The notes under the pieces were generated by a model. It had not been told where the DNA came from. It made no database searches and saw nothing but the letters and a program-made list of their open reading frames with translations. A DNA stretch of 64,000 nt, taken from contig NZ_CAXBOD010000019.1 in the NCBI RefSeq assembly GCF_963977235.1, forward strand, positions 4,664 through 68,663, given 5' to 3'. Both the position numbers and the translations under genes were made by a program. Source of the DNA: Albimonas sp963977235 (lineage in GTDB: Bacteria > Pseudomonadota > Alphaproteobacteria > Rhodobacterales > Rhodobacteraceae). How positions within the stretch are numbered: the first letter of the stretch is position 1; the number at the start of each line of letters is the position of its first letter. Below, piece by piece: positions 24,400 to 34,137 of this stretch.

Positions 24400-27088
24400 T
24401 CAGGCCAGCACGCCCATCCGTCGGGCCACGGCCACCGCCTGGGTGCGGTTGCGCGCGTCGAGCTTGGAGTTGATCGCGCGCAGATGCGTGCGCACCGTGC
24501 TGTCGGAGACGCCCAGCCGGGCCGCGATCGTGGCGTTGGGCAGCCCCTCGGCGAGCAGACGCAGGACCTCGCGCTCCTTGCGGGTCAGGGCCTCGATGGG
24601 GGCTGTCAGCAGGGTCTCGCCCCGGGCCTCGGCCCCGGCCCGGCGCGGAGGGGCCATGGCCGCGGTCAGATCCTCGAGCCAGGCGCGGAAATGCGGGTCG
24701 CGCGCGGCGGCGCCGGCGCCCTGCAGGGCGTGGCGCTGGGCCACGGCGCGGATCGCCTCGGCCAGCGGCTCGCCCTCGTCGAGGATCAGGCGCATGACGC
24801 CTTCGCGAGCGGCGTCGGCGAGCGGACGCTCGAGCCAGGAGGCGGCGGTCTCGTAGTCGCCCGCCGCATGGTGCGCGGCGCCGGCCAGCAGGCGCAGGTG
24901 CAGGGCGCGGCGGTGGCGGCCCGAAGCGGCGGCGGTCGCGATCTCCCGGCGCAGGATCGGCAGGGCCTCGGGCCCGCGGCCCTCGTGCAGGGCCAGGCGC
25001 ACGCGGCCGACCTCGGGGTATTCCAGATCGTTGGCGCGCAGGCGCAGGGTGGCCATGCGGGCCCAGACCTCGGCGTCGTCGGCCCGGGCGAGTTGCTCGC
25101 GCGCCGCGTCAAGGTGACCGCGGCCCATCAGCTGGCGCGCCCGCTCCAGCCGGGCCGAGGCGGCGACCCGCGGCAGGGCCCGCCGCTCGGCCAGATGTTC
25201 GAGCTCCCCCAGCAGCCCCATGGCGGTCTCGGCGTCGCCGTCGCGGTCGGCGATGCGCGAGAGCATGACGTGGCCGATGATCGTGTGATCGACCAGCCCG
25301 AGGTCGCGCGCCGTCGGCAGATGCAGGTGGAACAGATGCGTGGCCCGCCGCAGGTCGTCCCGCTCATAGAGCGCGGTGGCGTGCAGGAGGGCGGCCCAGG
25401 CGTTGCCCCCGTTGCGGCTGAGCGGGTCGTCGCGCCCGGCCGCCAGCGCCAGGCGAAAGCGGGCGCCGGCGTCGCGGATCCGCCCCTCGAGCCAGTCGAT
25501 GATCCCCTCGGTCGCGTCGGCGAACAGCGCATTGAACCCCGACTGGTCCGCGGCCCCGCCAACCTCTCGCCGCGCCTCGAGCAGGGCGCGGCGGGCGTCG
25601 TCGAAGGCCCCCACGCCGAGAAACACCGTGGCCAGGGAATTTGCGAGCGAGGCCGCGGCATAGCGGCTTTCCAGCCGCGGGCCGTCCATCGCCTGCCGGG
25701 CCAGCGCGGCGGCGGCGGGGTAGTCGTCGGCGATGCTCAGCACCAGGATGCGCACGGCGCGGGCCTCGGCGGCGATCTCCTCGCGCGGGTTGTCCTCGAC
25801 GCCGGTCGCGTCCAGCAGCTCGGCCGTGGCCTGGGGCCCGCGGTTGAAGCACATCGCCCAGGCGCGGATCAGATGCAGCTCGGGCCGTCCCTCGAAGGCG
25901 CGGGCGTCGAGCGCGTCGAACCAGCGCGAAAGCAGGCGCATGCGCCCCTGCTCGAGGAATCCGCGCGCGTGGAGCGCCAGGAGATCGGCGGCAAAGGCCA
26001 TGTCGCCGCCTTCGATCGCGTGATCTATGGCGGGCGCCGGACGCCCGGCGCCCAGATACCAGCGCGCGGCGGCGCGGTGCAGCTCGGGCGTCTCCTCGGG
26101 CATCCGGCGGCGGAGCTGGGCGCGCAGGAACGAGGCGAACAGAGAGTGATAGCGATAGGCCCCGTCGTCGGGCGTCAGCAGCACGTTGCCCGCCGCCAGC
26201 GCGTCGAGGATCGCCGCCGAGCCGCCGGGCGGGTGCAGCGCGTCGCACAGCTCCGGGTCCAGACGGCGCAGGATCGAGGTCCGCAGCAGGAAGCGCACCC
26301 GCTCGGCCGGCTGGGCGGCGAGCACGTCCTCGGCCAGATACTCGGCCACCGCCTCGTCCGAACCCGAGAAGCGGGCCACGAAATCCGAGCCCTCGCCCTG
26401 CCGCTCGAGCGCGATCGAGGCGAGGCGCACGGCGGCGGGCCAGCCCTCGGTCTTGTCCTGCAGGCGGGCGAGATCCCCGGCCGCCAGGCGCAGGCCGCGG
26501 GCGCGGGTCAGGAACTCGGCCGTCTCGGGACCTGAAAAGCGCAGGTCGCCGGCGTCGAACTCCTGCAACAGGCCCTGGGCGCGCAGGCGGCCGAGCCCCA
26601 GGTCGGGCGGCGTGCGCGAACCCACCACAAGCCGCGCCCCCCGGCGGAAAGGCCTGGATCAGCTCGCGCACCAGCGAGAGCACGGCGTCGTCGGCCACGA
26701 ACTCGAAATCGTCGAGGAAGAGCGCGAAGGCGGACGGGTGCCGCGCCAGCCGGTCGAGCAGCGCCAGCCAGCCCTCGGCCCCGCGCTCGCCGCCTTCGGG
26801 CGGCTCGATCCCCAGCTCGGCCAGCGCCCCGATCAGCCCTGCCGAAAACCGCGAGGCGTCGTTGTCGGCGGGGTCGAGCGCCAGCCACGCGGTGCGCAGC
26901 CCCTGGGTGGCCAGCGCCTCGCGGCACTCGGCCATCAGCATGGTCTTGCCAAAGCCCGAGGGCGCGCGCAGCACCGTCAGCCGGGCTCCGGGGGCAGCGA
27001 GAAAACGCTCCGCCAGCCGCCGGCGCGACAGGTGGTCCGACGTGATCGAAGGAGGTCGCAATTTTCCGCCGATGTAGACGCGGGACAA
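24400..27088 (-). pseudogene. MalT-like LuxR family ATPase regulator, frameshifted at a C6 run
   Basis: Read through one frameshift this is a ~896-residue regulator. An N-terminal STAND-type ATPase has KLRPP, Walker A APSGFGKT and Walker B FALFLDDFEF. A long TPR-like helical region follows, then a C-terminal LuxR helix-turn-helix (LTRKEREVLRLLAEGLPNATIAARLGVSDSTVRTHLRAI). The N-terminal frame runs from a TTG start at 27088 (GGAGGCG seven bases upstream) to the C6 run at 26637-26642. Removing one base there restores LIQAFPPGARLVVGSRTPPDLGLGRLR, the expected family sequence. The rest is intact, so the lesion is either a sequencing/assembly slip or a very recent mutation. It lies downstream of a TRAP operon on the same strand and probably regulated it. 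Confidence 0.85.
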
Positions 27089-27177
27089 GGGGGCTCGCCT
27101 CCGACCGGGGATCCGGCGGACCGCCCGCGCCAAGGCGGAATGCGTCGGCGCGGATCGAATCCGGGGAGGCGAAGCTG

Positions 27178-27220
27178 CCCTGCGCGCGCGCCGACGTCCA
27201 GCGTCGAGGCGCGCGCAGGG
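27178..27220 (-). terminator. Hairpin between second TRAP operon and LuxR-type gene
   Basis: A 12-bp perfect stem CCCTGCGCGCGC with an inner GACG/CGTC extension, in the 275-base gap after the binding-protein gene. No other element is visible in the gap apart from a short GGGGCC-rich palindrome near 27310-27330. Confidence 0.5.
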
Positions 27221-27363
27221 CCAGGGTCGTCAGCCGCGGCGGCGGGTGGGAGGACCCGGCGCCGCGGGAAGGGCCGGACCGTCGGGCGCGCGCGGCGCGC
27301 CGTCAGGCCGGGGCCCCCGGGCCCCGACCGGAAGCGGGGTCAGGGCCGTTCAGGCGCGATCGC

Positions 27364-28467
27364 TCAGGGCTGGACCTTCGAGTAGATCTCGCGCTCCATC
27401 GCCTCGATGAACGCCGCCTTGTCGCCGTTCGTCTCGTCGAAGATCGCCTGCCACTTCTCGGCGAGCGCCGCGACGTTGGCGATGCGCGCCTCGGGGTCCG
27501 TGGCGCCGAGCTTCTGCGACTGCTCGAGGTTCTCCTCCCGCTCGGCCAAGCGGGCCTCCTCAAGCGCGGCCTGGATGTCCTCGGCCGGGTCGACGAAGGT
27601 CACGCCATGCTCGGAGATCGCGAGCTCGCGCGCCTCGGCGCTCTTGTCGGAGTAGGCGAAGGCGCTCTCGCCGGCCATGCGCGCGCGCTCGGACAGGAGG
27701 GCGGACTGCTCCTCCTCCGAGAGGCTGTCGAACTTGCTCTGGGACATCATCGTCAGCACGCCCGCGAAGACGCCGAGCGGCATGTCCAGCACGTACTTGG
27801 TGGAATCCCACCACGAGTAGTCCTGGATGAAGGTCATGATGCCGGTGGTGCAGTCGACCTGGCCGCGCTCGAGCGCCTCGTAGCCGTCGGTGACGGGCAT
27901 GGCGACGGGCACCGCGCCCCACTTGGCCAGCATCCGGCCCAGAACGCCCGTGACGCGGACCTTCTTGCCCTCGAGCTCGGCGAGCGAGGTCACAGGCTCC
28001 CGGCACATCAGGTACTGGGAGGGCAGCGAGAAGACGTTGTAGTTGAAGGCGTCGAACTCCTCGAGCTCTTCCTCGCAGCCCTCGCAACCGATCATCCGGG
28101 CTTCGGCCGCGACCGCGGTCATCACGATCGGGTCGAGGTTGACCAGCGGCATGTTGGTGACCAGCACCGAGTTCGGCAGGTCCTGCGCGCCGTAGAGGTC
28201 GGCCATGAAGCCCATGTCGGCCAGCCCGTCGCGCATCGCCGAGGGGATCGCGCCGTGCTTGGCCACGGTGCCGCCCCAGAAGAAGTTGACGTTCAGCCCG
28301 GCCTTCTCCTCGAGGCGGTCGGCCCAGGGCTGCAGCGCCAGGTCGACGGTGACGTTGGTCGAGGGGATGTGGGTGGCGTAGGCGAGATCGGTCGCAAGGG
28401 CCGGGGCGGCGGCGGCGGTGGTCAGCGCAAGCGCCGCGGCGGTCGAGGCCAGGGTCGTTCTGGACAT
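27364..28467 (-). CDS. TRAP transporter substrate-binding protein, DctP family (second system)
   Basis: A 367-residue periplasmic binding protein with a signal peptide ending in AAAAPALA and TAGGAGGAAACTC before the ATG. It shares the four-cysteine pattern of the other two receptors (CEGC, LMCRE, DCTTG) and ends REIYSKVQP, almost the same terminal motif. The ligand-contact segments differ (FFWGGTVAKHGAIPSAMRDGLADMGF). It is encoded last in its operon, after both permease genes, the reverse of the order in the plus-strand TRAP operon. Ligand unknown; the family suggests an organic acid. Confidence 0.92.
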   Translation of the reverse strand: MSRTTLASTAAALALTTAAAAPALATDLAYATHIPSTNVTVDLALQPWADRLEEKAGLNVNFFWGGTVAKHGAIPSAMRDGLADMGFMADLYGAQDLPNSVLVTNMPLVNLDPIVMTAVAAEARMIGCEGCEEELEEFDAFNYNVFSLPSQYLMCREPVTSLAELEGKKVRVTGVLGRMLAKWGAVPVAMPVTDGYEALERGQVDCTTGIMTFIQDYSWWDSTKYVLDMPLGVFAGVLTMMSQSKFDSLSEEEQSALLSERARMAGESAFAYSDKSAEARELAISEHGVTFVDPAEDIQAALEEARLAEREENLEQSQKLGATDPEARIANVAALAEKWQAIFDETNGDKAAFIEAMEREIYSKVQP

Positions 28468-28553
28468 GAGTTTCCTCCTAGTCGTCTGGGACAGAAGCGT
28501 CCGGGTGCGGGCGGCGCAGCGCGGCCGCCCTTGTTGGTCTTGGACGTCCCGCC

Positions 28554-29867
28554 TCAGCGGGACATCAGTTCGGGAAGCCACAGGGTCAGCTGCGGGAAGG
28601 CGATGATCAGGGTCATGATCACGATCTCGGCCATCAGGAACCACGACACGCCCTTGAAGATCGTGCCCAGCGCCACGCGTTCGCCCAGCGCCGCCTTGAC
28701 CACGAAGACGTTCAATCCCACGGGCGGCGTCAACATGCCGATCTCGATCATCTTCACCACGATCACGCCCATCCAGATCATGTCGAGGTCGGCCGCGCGG
28801 AACAGCGGCAGCAGGATCGGGAGCGTCACCAGCATGATGCCGATCGGGTCGAGGAAGGCGCCCAGGATCAGGTAGACCACCACCAGCGCCATGATGATCA
28901 TCAGGGGCGAAAGCTCGGCGCCCTGGGCCATCACCATCATGTACGTCGGGAAGCCCGACAGCGCGAGGAACCGGGTCAGCAGCGAGGCGCCCAGCGCGAT
29001 GAAGAAGATCGAGCCCAGCGCCCCGACGGTGTCGCCGATCATCTCGCGCAGGCTCTGCCGGGTCAGGGTGCCGCGGATCGCGCACAGCACGATCGCCGAG
29101 ACCGCGCCCAGCGCCGCCGCCTCGGTGGCCGTCGCCACGCCCGAGTAGATCGAGCCGATCACCGCCACGATCAGCACCGGCACCGGCCAGATCGTGCCCA
29201 GCACCCGCATCTTCTCCCCGAAGGAGGAGATCCGCGTGTCCCGCGGCGCCATCTCGGGCTTCCAGAGCGCGATGCCCAGCACCAGCAGCGCATAGCAGCC
29301 GGCGGTCAGCAGCCCCGGGATGATGCCCGCGATCAGCAGCGTGCCGATCGAGGTCTGGGTGTACCAGCCGTAGATCACGAAGATGATCGAGGGCGGGATC
29401 AGCGCCCCCAGCGTGCCCGAGGCCGCGACCACGCCGGTCGCCAGCGCCGGGCTGTAGTTCGACTTCAGCATCTCGGGCACCGCGATGCGCGCCATCGCGG
29501 CCGAGGAGGCGACCGAGGACCCCGAGGCCGCCGCGAACACCGCCGAGGCCATGTTGGTCGCAATCGCGAGCCCGCCGGGCAGGCGCCCGAACCAGACCCG
29601 CATCGCCTCGAACAGCGACGAGGTCAGCCCGCCCCGGAAGGCCGCGGCCCCCATCAGCAGGAACATCGGCACGGCCGACAGCGACCAGTGGGCGCCGAAC
29701 TCGTAGGGCGCGGTCTTCAGCGCGCCCCAGGCGGCGCCGAAGCCGCGCACATAGGCGATGCCGAGGAACGACACGATCCCCAGCGCCACCGCGATCGGCA
29801 CGCGGATGGCGAACAGCACGAGCAGCGCGGCCAGCGCGGTCAGGACGATCTGGATCGAGTCGCTCAC
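28554..29867 (-). CDS. TRAP transporter large permease (DctM family, second system)
   Basis: 437 residues, about 12 helices, clearly paralogous to the other large subunit: SAVPMFLLMGAAAFRGG, AVFAAASGSSVASSAAMARIAVPEM, GTLGALIPPSIIFVIYGWYTQ, YSGVATATEAAALGAV and LTPPVGLNVFVVK. The start is a GTG that overlaps the small-subunit stop as GTGA (29864-29867), so the two are translationally coupled. The binding-protein gene follows after 86 bases. Confidence 0.93.
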   Translation of the reverse strand: MSDSIQIVLTALAALLVLFAIRVPIAVALGIVSFLGIAYVRGFGAAWGALKTAPYEFGAHWSLSAVPMFLLMGAAAFRGGLTSSLFEAMRVWFGRLPGGLAIATNMASAVFAAASGSSVASSAAMARIAVPEMLKSNYSPALATGVVAASGTLGALIPPSIIFVIYGWYTQTSIGTLLIAGIIPGLLTAGCYALLVLGIALWKPEMAPRDTRISSFGEKMRVLGTIWPVPVLIVAVIGSIYSGVATATEAAALGAVSAIVLCAIRGTLTRQSLREMIGDTVGALGSIFFIALGASLLTRFLALSGFPTYMMVMAQGAELSPLMIIMALVVVYLILGAFLDPIGIMLVTLPILLPLFRAADLDMIWMGVIVVKMIEIGMLTPPVGLNVFVVKAALGERVALGTIFKGVSWFLMAEIVIMTLIIAFPQLTLWLPELMSR

Positions 29868-30403
29868 AGGAAGGCCTCGGGATTCTCGTGGGGGTCGTCG
29901 CGCTCGGGACGCAGCAGGTCCGAGAGCAGGCTGGTGGCGGTGGCCAGCGCGATCAGCACGCCGCCGAAGGCCATGATCCAGTAGGAGGGCCAGATCGGCA
30001 TGTCGAAGAAGATCACGTCGCGAAACGCGCCCTTCTCGGTCTGGCGGGCGGTCTCCTGGATCGCGGCGACGGCGAAGCCGCAACAGAACACCGCGGTCAG
30101 CGTCGAGGCGATCAGGTCGGTGATCCGCATCATCCGGGGCGGGAAGAACTTGGCGAAGATCTCGACCTTGATGTGCTCGCGCGCGCGCTGGACGAGCGCC
30201 AGCGCGAGGAACACGACCGAAGTCATGTAGTAGTTCTCGACGATCTCGAGCGTTCCGGTGAAGGGGCTATGGAACAGCCACCGCGCGAGCGTGTCGGCGC
30301 AGATGTGCAGCATCATCGCGACGAGGGCGAGCACCGTGCCCGCCGCGCCGATGCGCGACAGCCACAGCCCCGTCCTGTCGAGCAGGTCGAGCAACGACGT
30401 CAA
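29864..30403 (-). CDS. TRAP transporter small permease (DctQ family, second system)
   Basis: 179 residues with four predicted helices: TVLALVAMMLHICADTLARWLF, YYMTSVVFLALALV, ASTLTAVFCCGFAVAAI and YWIMAFGGVLIALATATSLL. Typical DctQ elements are TLEIVENYYM and REHIKVEIFAKF. The start is a TTG with a near-ideal GGGAGGAAACA site; no ATG is available, and upstream sequence in frame is unlike the family. It is the first gene of the second TRAP operon, whose promoter must lie in 30404-30571, where I see no clear hexamers. Confidence 0.88.
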   Translation of the reverse strand: MTSLLDLLDRTGLWLSRIGAAGTVLALVAMMLHICADTLARWLFHSPFTGTLEIVENYYMTSVVFLALALVQRAREHIKVEIFAKFFPPRMMRITDLIASTLTAVFCCGFAVAAIQETARQTEKGAFRDVIFFDMPIWPSYWIMAFGGVLIALATATSLLSDLLRPERDDPHENPEAFL

Positions 30404-30571
30404 TGTTTCCTCCCGTGCGACGCATTGAGGGCGCCGGTTAGTTGAACGATTAAGGAAGCGGAAACCGTCGCGGATCGTCCGAAGCGACGAGGGCGACGGC
30501 GACGTCGGGGAAGGATCGCTCACAGGGCCGCGAGGGCCGCCGAGCGGCCAGAGCTGCCCGGCCCAACGCCC

Positions 30572-33500
30572 TCAGAGGCTCGGGCCAAAGCGGAAGGAAT
30601 AGCGCGAGGCCTCGGCGACGAGGGCGGCGCGGTCGTCGGGCCAGACAGCGTCCAGTGTCTCGAAGCCGTCGGTCAGGACGGCAAGACGCTCGACGCCGTC
30701 GATCGAGTCCCAGAAGGCCTTGCGGCGCTCGATCGCGTTGCGCGCATCTTCAGGGAGCCCTGCGTCGTCCAGGATCCGGTGCAGCGCAGGTTGCTGCGCG
30801 TCGATCAACTCGCGCCAGCTCCGGACGAAGTCGCCGCCCAGCGCCTCGCCCAGAAGCGCGGCCTGCCGCGTGTCGAGGCCGGTCTCCAGCGCCAGCCAGA
30901 ACAGCGCGCCGCGGAACGGCGCCGCGTGGCCCTCGCGCCCCTCCAGGAACGCCTCCAGCGCCTCCCCCCGCCGCCGCGAGCGCAGCAGCCGGTAGAGGTT
31001 CACGAACCGCTTGGCGGTGCGGGGCGAGCGGCCGACCAGCGGGCCCAGCGCCTGGATCGCATCCAGCTCGGGGCGGGTCAGGGTCACCCGCTCGAGCACC
31101 TGCGCGGGCGTCTCCTGCGCCGGCCAGACGGACGAGAGGTCGATGGCCGGCAGGGGCGGCGGGCCGGCGGGGTCGCGCGGCGCCTCGGACGACGAGGCCC
31201 TGTCGCTCGCCTCGGCCGGCAGGTCCGGCTCCCCCTCATCGGTCTCCTGCACGGGGCCCACGATCTCGGCGACGAGGCGGGCGTAGCCGCCGCCCTCCCC
31301 GATCTCCATCGGGCGCAGGCGGAAGGGGATCTGGAAGATCTTCTCGAGGTAGTCGGCCACGCTGGGCCGGCCGTCGTGCGACTCGCCAGGGCTCAGCTGC
31401 TGGGCGTAGAAGCGCGAGAGCGCCCCCTCGACCCAGCGCGCGTCCACGCCCACCACCACCACGAACAGGTCGAAGGCGAGCAACAGGTGGATCGCCTCGA
31501 GCACCTCGACCACCTGCTCGTCCCGGCAGCGGTCGAGGTCGTCGATATAGAGGACGATGCGCTCGATATGGGGCAGCGCCTCGGGGTCGGCCTGGATCCG
31601 CCGGGCCGCGTCCGCCTTCACAGCCGGCGAGCGCGGGGCCAGCAGATCGGCCATCAGCTCGAAATCCGCGCGGATCTGGGACAGCAGCCCGAGGTGCTTG
31701 CGATAGCCCTCGGCGCGGGCGCGCTCCTCGATGAACTGGGCCAGCAGCTCGGCGGGCTGCTCGCCCCGGCGCATCGCCTCCAGCCGCTGCCGCTCCCGCC
31801 GGCGGGCGTCGAGGTCGTCCTGCGCGCGCAGCCGCTCGGCCTCGAGCGCCGCAAGCTCGGCCTCCAGCCGCCGACGTTCGGCCTCGGCGGCGGCGAGGGT
31901 GGCGCGCGCCTCCTCCTCGGCCGCGGCCAGCGCGTCGAGCGCCGCGTTGGCGCGCTTGAGGTGAGGCGCCACGGCCGCGGCGACCGCCCCCGCCACGCCG
32001 AGCCACCCCGCGGCCTCGGCGAGGAAGGCCCGAAGCCAGCCCGTCGCCTCGCCGCCGCCCTGCCCCAGCCAGGCCGCGCCCAGCCCTCCCGCCGTCAGCG
32101 CCGCCCCCGCGAGGCCCAGCGCCCCCCAGGTCCGCGCCCCGCCGCGCAGCATCGCCGAGCCCAGCAGCCGCAGCCGCCCGCCCATCCCCGAAAGCTCCCG
32201 CCGCAGGTCGCGCAGCTGCTCGAAACTGCGCAGGGGGCCCGGGACGCCCGCCCCCTCCAGCGCCGCGAGCCCCCTGCGCGTCTCCTCGGCCAGCAGGTCT
32301 TCCAGCGCGCGGGGCGCCGCCTCGGCCAGCTGGCGGCGGAGCGCGTCGAGGCGGCTGTCCGCCTCCGCCACCCGCCTCTCGGCCGCGTCGACCGAGGCGT
32401 CGGCCGCCCGCACCCCCTCCCGCGCCGCCGCCTCGGCCTGGGCGGCGGAGGCGAGCTTCTCGACCAGGTAATCCATCCGCCGCGCCTCCTCGGGCGAGGC
32501 GCCGCGCGACAGGCGGTGCAGCTCCCGGAAGATGTGACTGACCAGCGAGGCCCAGAGATTGGCGTCGAGGTAGTGCCAGGCGTTGAACCAGACGTGGGCG
32601 ATGGTCTCGACGAAGGGCGGGGCGGCGCCGGCCGCGCGCATCCTCGCGGCCGTCTCGCGGTTGGCCTCGGCGGCCTCCTCGATCATCCGCATGAAGGTGG
32701 ACTTGCCCGAGCCCCACGGCCCGAACAGCCCGATGGCGAGCGGCGGGCGCGCGGCCTGCAGGCACACCAGGTCGGCGAGCGCCCGCGCGTCCGCCGCCAC
32801 CCCCAGCCGGTCGCCCTCGAGCATCGAGCCCTGCGCCCCGCGCCGCCGCGCCGCGTCGTCGGCCGCGTAGTCGGGCACCGACAGGCGCGCGGGCAGGCGC
32901 AGGTCCAGGCCCTCGGCCAGCGCCTCGGGCGGATCGAGGGGGTTGGCCGCGAACCAGGCGGCCCAGTCGACCCGGTCGTGCCGGGCGTCGTCCTGCGTCA
33001 GCCAGTCCGAGAGCCACTGCGCGAGGTCTGAGAAGAAACCCCCCGGCGCGCCGCGGATCATCCCGAGGTCGGCGAAGGCCTGGCGGCCCTCAGGCGTCAG
33101 GATCAGGGCCGCAAGCGCGAACTTGCGCCCCGGCGCGGTCGAGCGTCCGCGCACCTCGGCCGCAAGCTGCGCCGCCTGCGCGAGGATCCCGCGCAGGGCC
33201 GGGCCGACCAGGATCTCGGCCCCTTCGGTCCGCGCGGGATCGAGGGCGTCTTCGCGCTCCGGCGCGGCGGGGATCGCCCCGAGCTTCTCGGCCTCGCGCC
33301 GGAGCGCGCCCGTGATCGAGCCGAGCGAGGGCTCGTCCCGCCCCTCCGCGAGGGCCGCCGACAGGAAGGCCGCCGGCGTGACCCCGACCACGCGCGCCTG
33401 CGCGTCATGGGGCGCGGGCATCAGGCGCGCCTCGCGCGACCCGGCCGCGCCTTGCAGAAGCCGCAACAGCGTCGGCGCCAGCAGCATCTCGCCCTCAAGC

Positions 33501-34018
33501 GCGGGCGTTTCGGCAAGGGCGTGCAAGGGCACGGCGCGGTCGGGGCGGTCGAGCAGGACGGCGCGGGGGTCGGGCGGCGAGGCCGGCGCAGGGTCGTCCA
33601 TCGGCAGGTCGCTCGGTTCGTCGCCCTCGAGGGGATCGGCAGCGGTTTTCTCGGCCAGTTTCGAGCGGGGCCGGGACCTCGACACGCGGACCTTCGCCGT
33701 ATCGCCATGCGCCTCCCGGCCCTCGCTGCGCGGCTCGGCCCGGGTCGGGGCGCCGTCCGGCCGGCCCATCCGTCCCAGCACCGCGGCGAGGGCGGCGAGG
33801 GGGGCGCCGCCCGCGTCGGGATCCTCGCCCTTCTCGACGCCCCCGACGATCCGCGCGAGGGTGGCGTAGCTGCGGCGCAGTTCGTCCTCGCCGAGCTTTT
33901 CCAGCACGCCCTGCACCCGCTCGGCCTGCATCGCGAGCTCGCCCAGCGTGCCCTCGCCGGGGCTGTCCACGGCGGCGCGCAGGATCTCTTCGGGCTCTGT
34001 GGCGGGGCGGTCGGCCAA
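30572..34018 (-). CDS. KAP family P-loop NTPase with Clp-N-like N-terminal region
   Basis: About 1,148 residues from a TTG start with AAGGAG eight bases upstream; a GTG 33 codons earlier has no good site. Walker A GLFGPWGSGKST is at ~430-441 and Walker B IVLYIDDLDRC at ~819-829. Between them are long coiled coils and two transmembrane helices (~629-650 and ~663-686), the hallmark layout of KAP NTPases. The front third holds two related helical stretches, LLAPTLLRLLQGAAGS and LVGPALRGILAQAAQLAAE...LAALILTPEGRQAF, which resemble the two halves of a Clp N-terminal domain. KAP proteins are membrane-tethered ATPases. Some act in phage exclusion (PifA) or defence clusters (QatA), but no partner gene is adjacent here. 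Cellular role unknown. Confidence 0.85.
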   Translation of the reverse strand: MADRPATEPEEILRAAVDSPGEGTLGELAMQAERVQGVLEKLGEDELRRSYATLARIVGGVEKGEDPDAGGAPLAALAAVLGRMGRPDGAPTRAEPRSEGREAHGDTAKVRVSRSRPRSKLAEKTAADPLEGDEPSDLPMDDPAPASPPDPRAVLLDRPDRAVPLHALAETPALEGEMLLAPTLLRLLQGAAGSREARLMPAPHDAQARVVGVTPAAFLSAALAEGRDEPSLGSITGALRREAEKLGAIPAAPEREDALDPARTEGAEILVGPALRGILAQAAQLAAEVRGRSTAPGRKFALAALILTPEGRQAFADLGMIRGAPGGFFSDLAQWLSDWLTQDDARHDRVDWAAWFAANPLDPPEALAEGLDLRLPARLSVPDYAADDAARRRGAQGSMLEGDRLGVAADARALADLVCLQAARPPLAIGLFGPWGSGKSTFMRMIEEAAEANRETAARMRAAGAAPPFVETIAHVWFNAWHYLDANLWASLVSHIFRELHRLSRGASPEEARRMDYLVEKLASAAQAEAAAREGVRAADASVDAAERRVAEADSRLDALRRQLAEAAPRALEDLLAEETRRGLAALEGAGVPGPLRSFEQLRDLRRELSGMGGRLRLLGSAMLRGGARTWGALGLAGAALTAGGLGAAWLGQGGGEATGWLRAFLAEAAGWLGVAGAVAAAVAPHLKRANAALDALAAAEEEARATLAAAEAERRRLEAELAALEAERLRAQDDLDARRRERQRLEAMRRGEQPAELLAQFIEERARAEGYRKHLGLLSQIRADFELMADLLAPRSPAVKADAARRIQADPEALPHIERIVLYIDDLDRCRDEQVVEVLEAIHLLLAFDLFVVVVGVDARWVEGALSRFYAQQLSPGESHDGRPSVADYLEKIFQIPFRLRPMEIGEGGGYARLVAEIVGPVQETDEGEPDLPAEASDRASSSEAPRDPAGPPPLPAIDLSSVWPAQETPAQVLERVTLTRPELDAIQALGPLVGRSPRTAKRFVNLYRLLRSRRRGEALEAFLEGREGHAAPFRGALFWLALETGLDTRQAALLGEALGGDFVRSWRELIDAQQPALHRILDDAGLPEDARNAIERRKAFWDSIDGVERLAVLTDGFETLDAVWPDDRAALVAEASRYSFRFGPSL

Positions 34019-34137
34019 CGCGATCTCTCCTTCCCCTGAGGCGTTGCGCAGGCTATCGCGAACGGGCGCCGCCTGTCGCCCTTCGCGCGATCCGGCACGC
34101 GCGCGCGCCGCCGACACCTGCCCCGGGAGCCTCCCCC

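Noticed and set aside
25364..26628. Two overlapping long minus-strand frames taken as separate genes
   Set aside because: They are the two halves of one regulator split by a single base in a C6 run; the overlapping part of the N-terminal frame loses all family resemblance after the run.
30572..30600. KAP gene as part of a multi-gene defence cluster such as Qat or AVAST
   Set aside because: Neighbours on both sides are TRAP transporter and FAH-family metabolic genes; no nuclease, QueC-like or reverse transcriptase gene is nearby.
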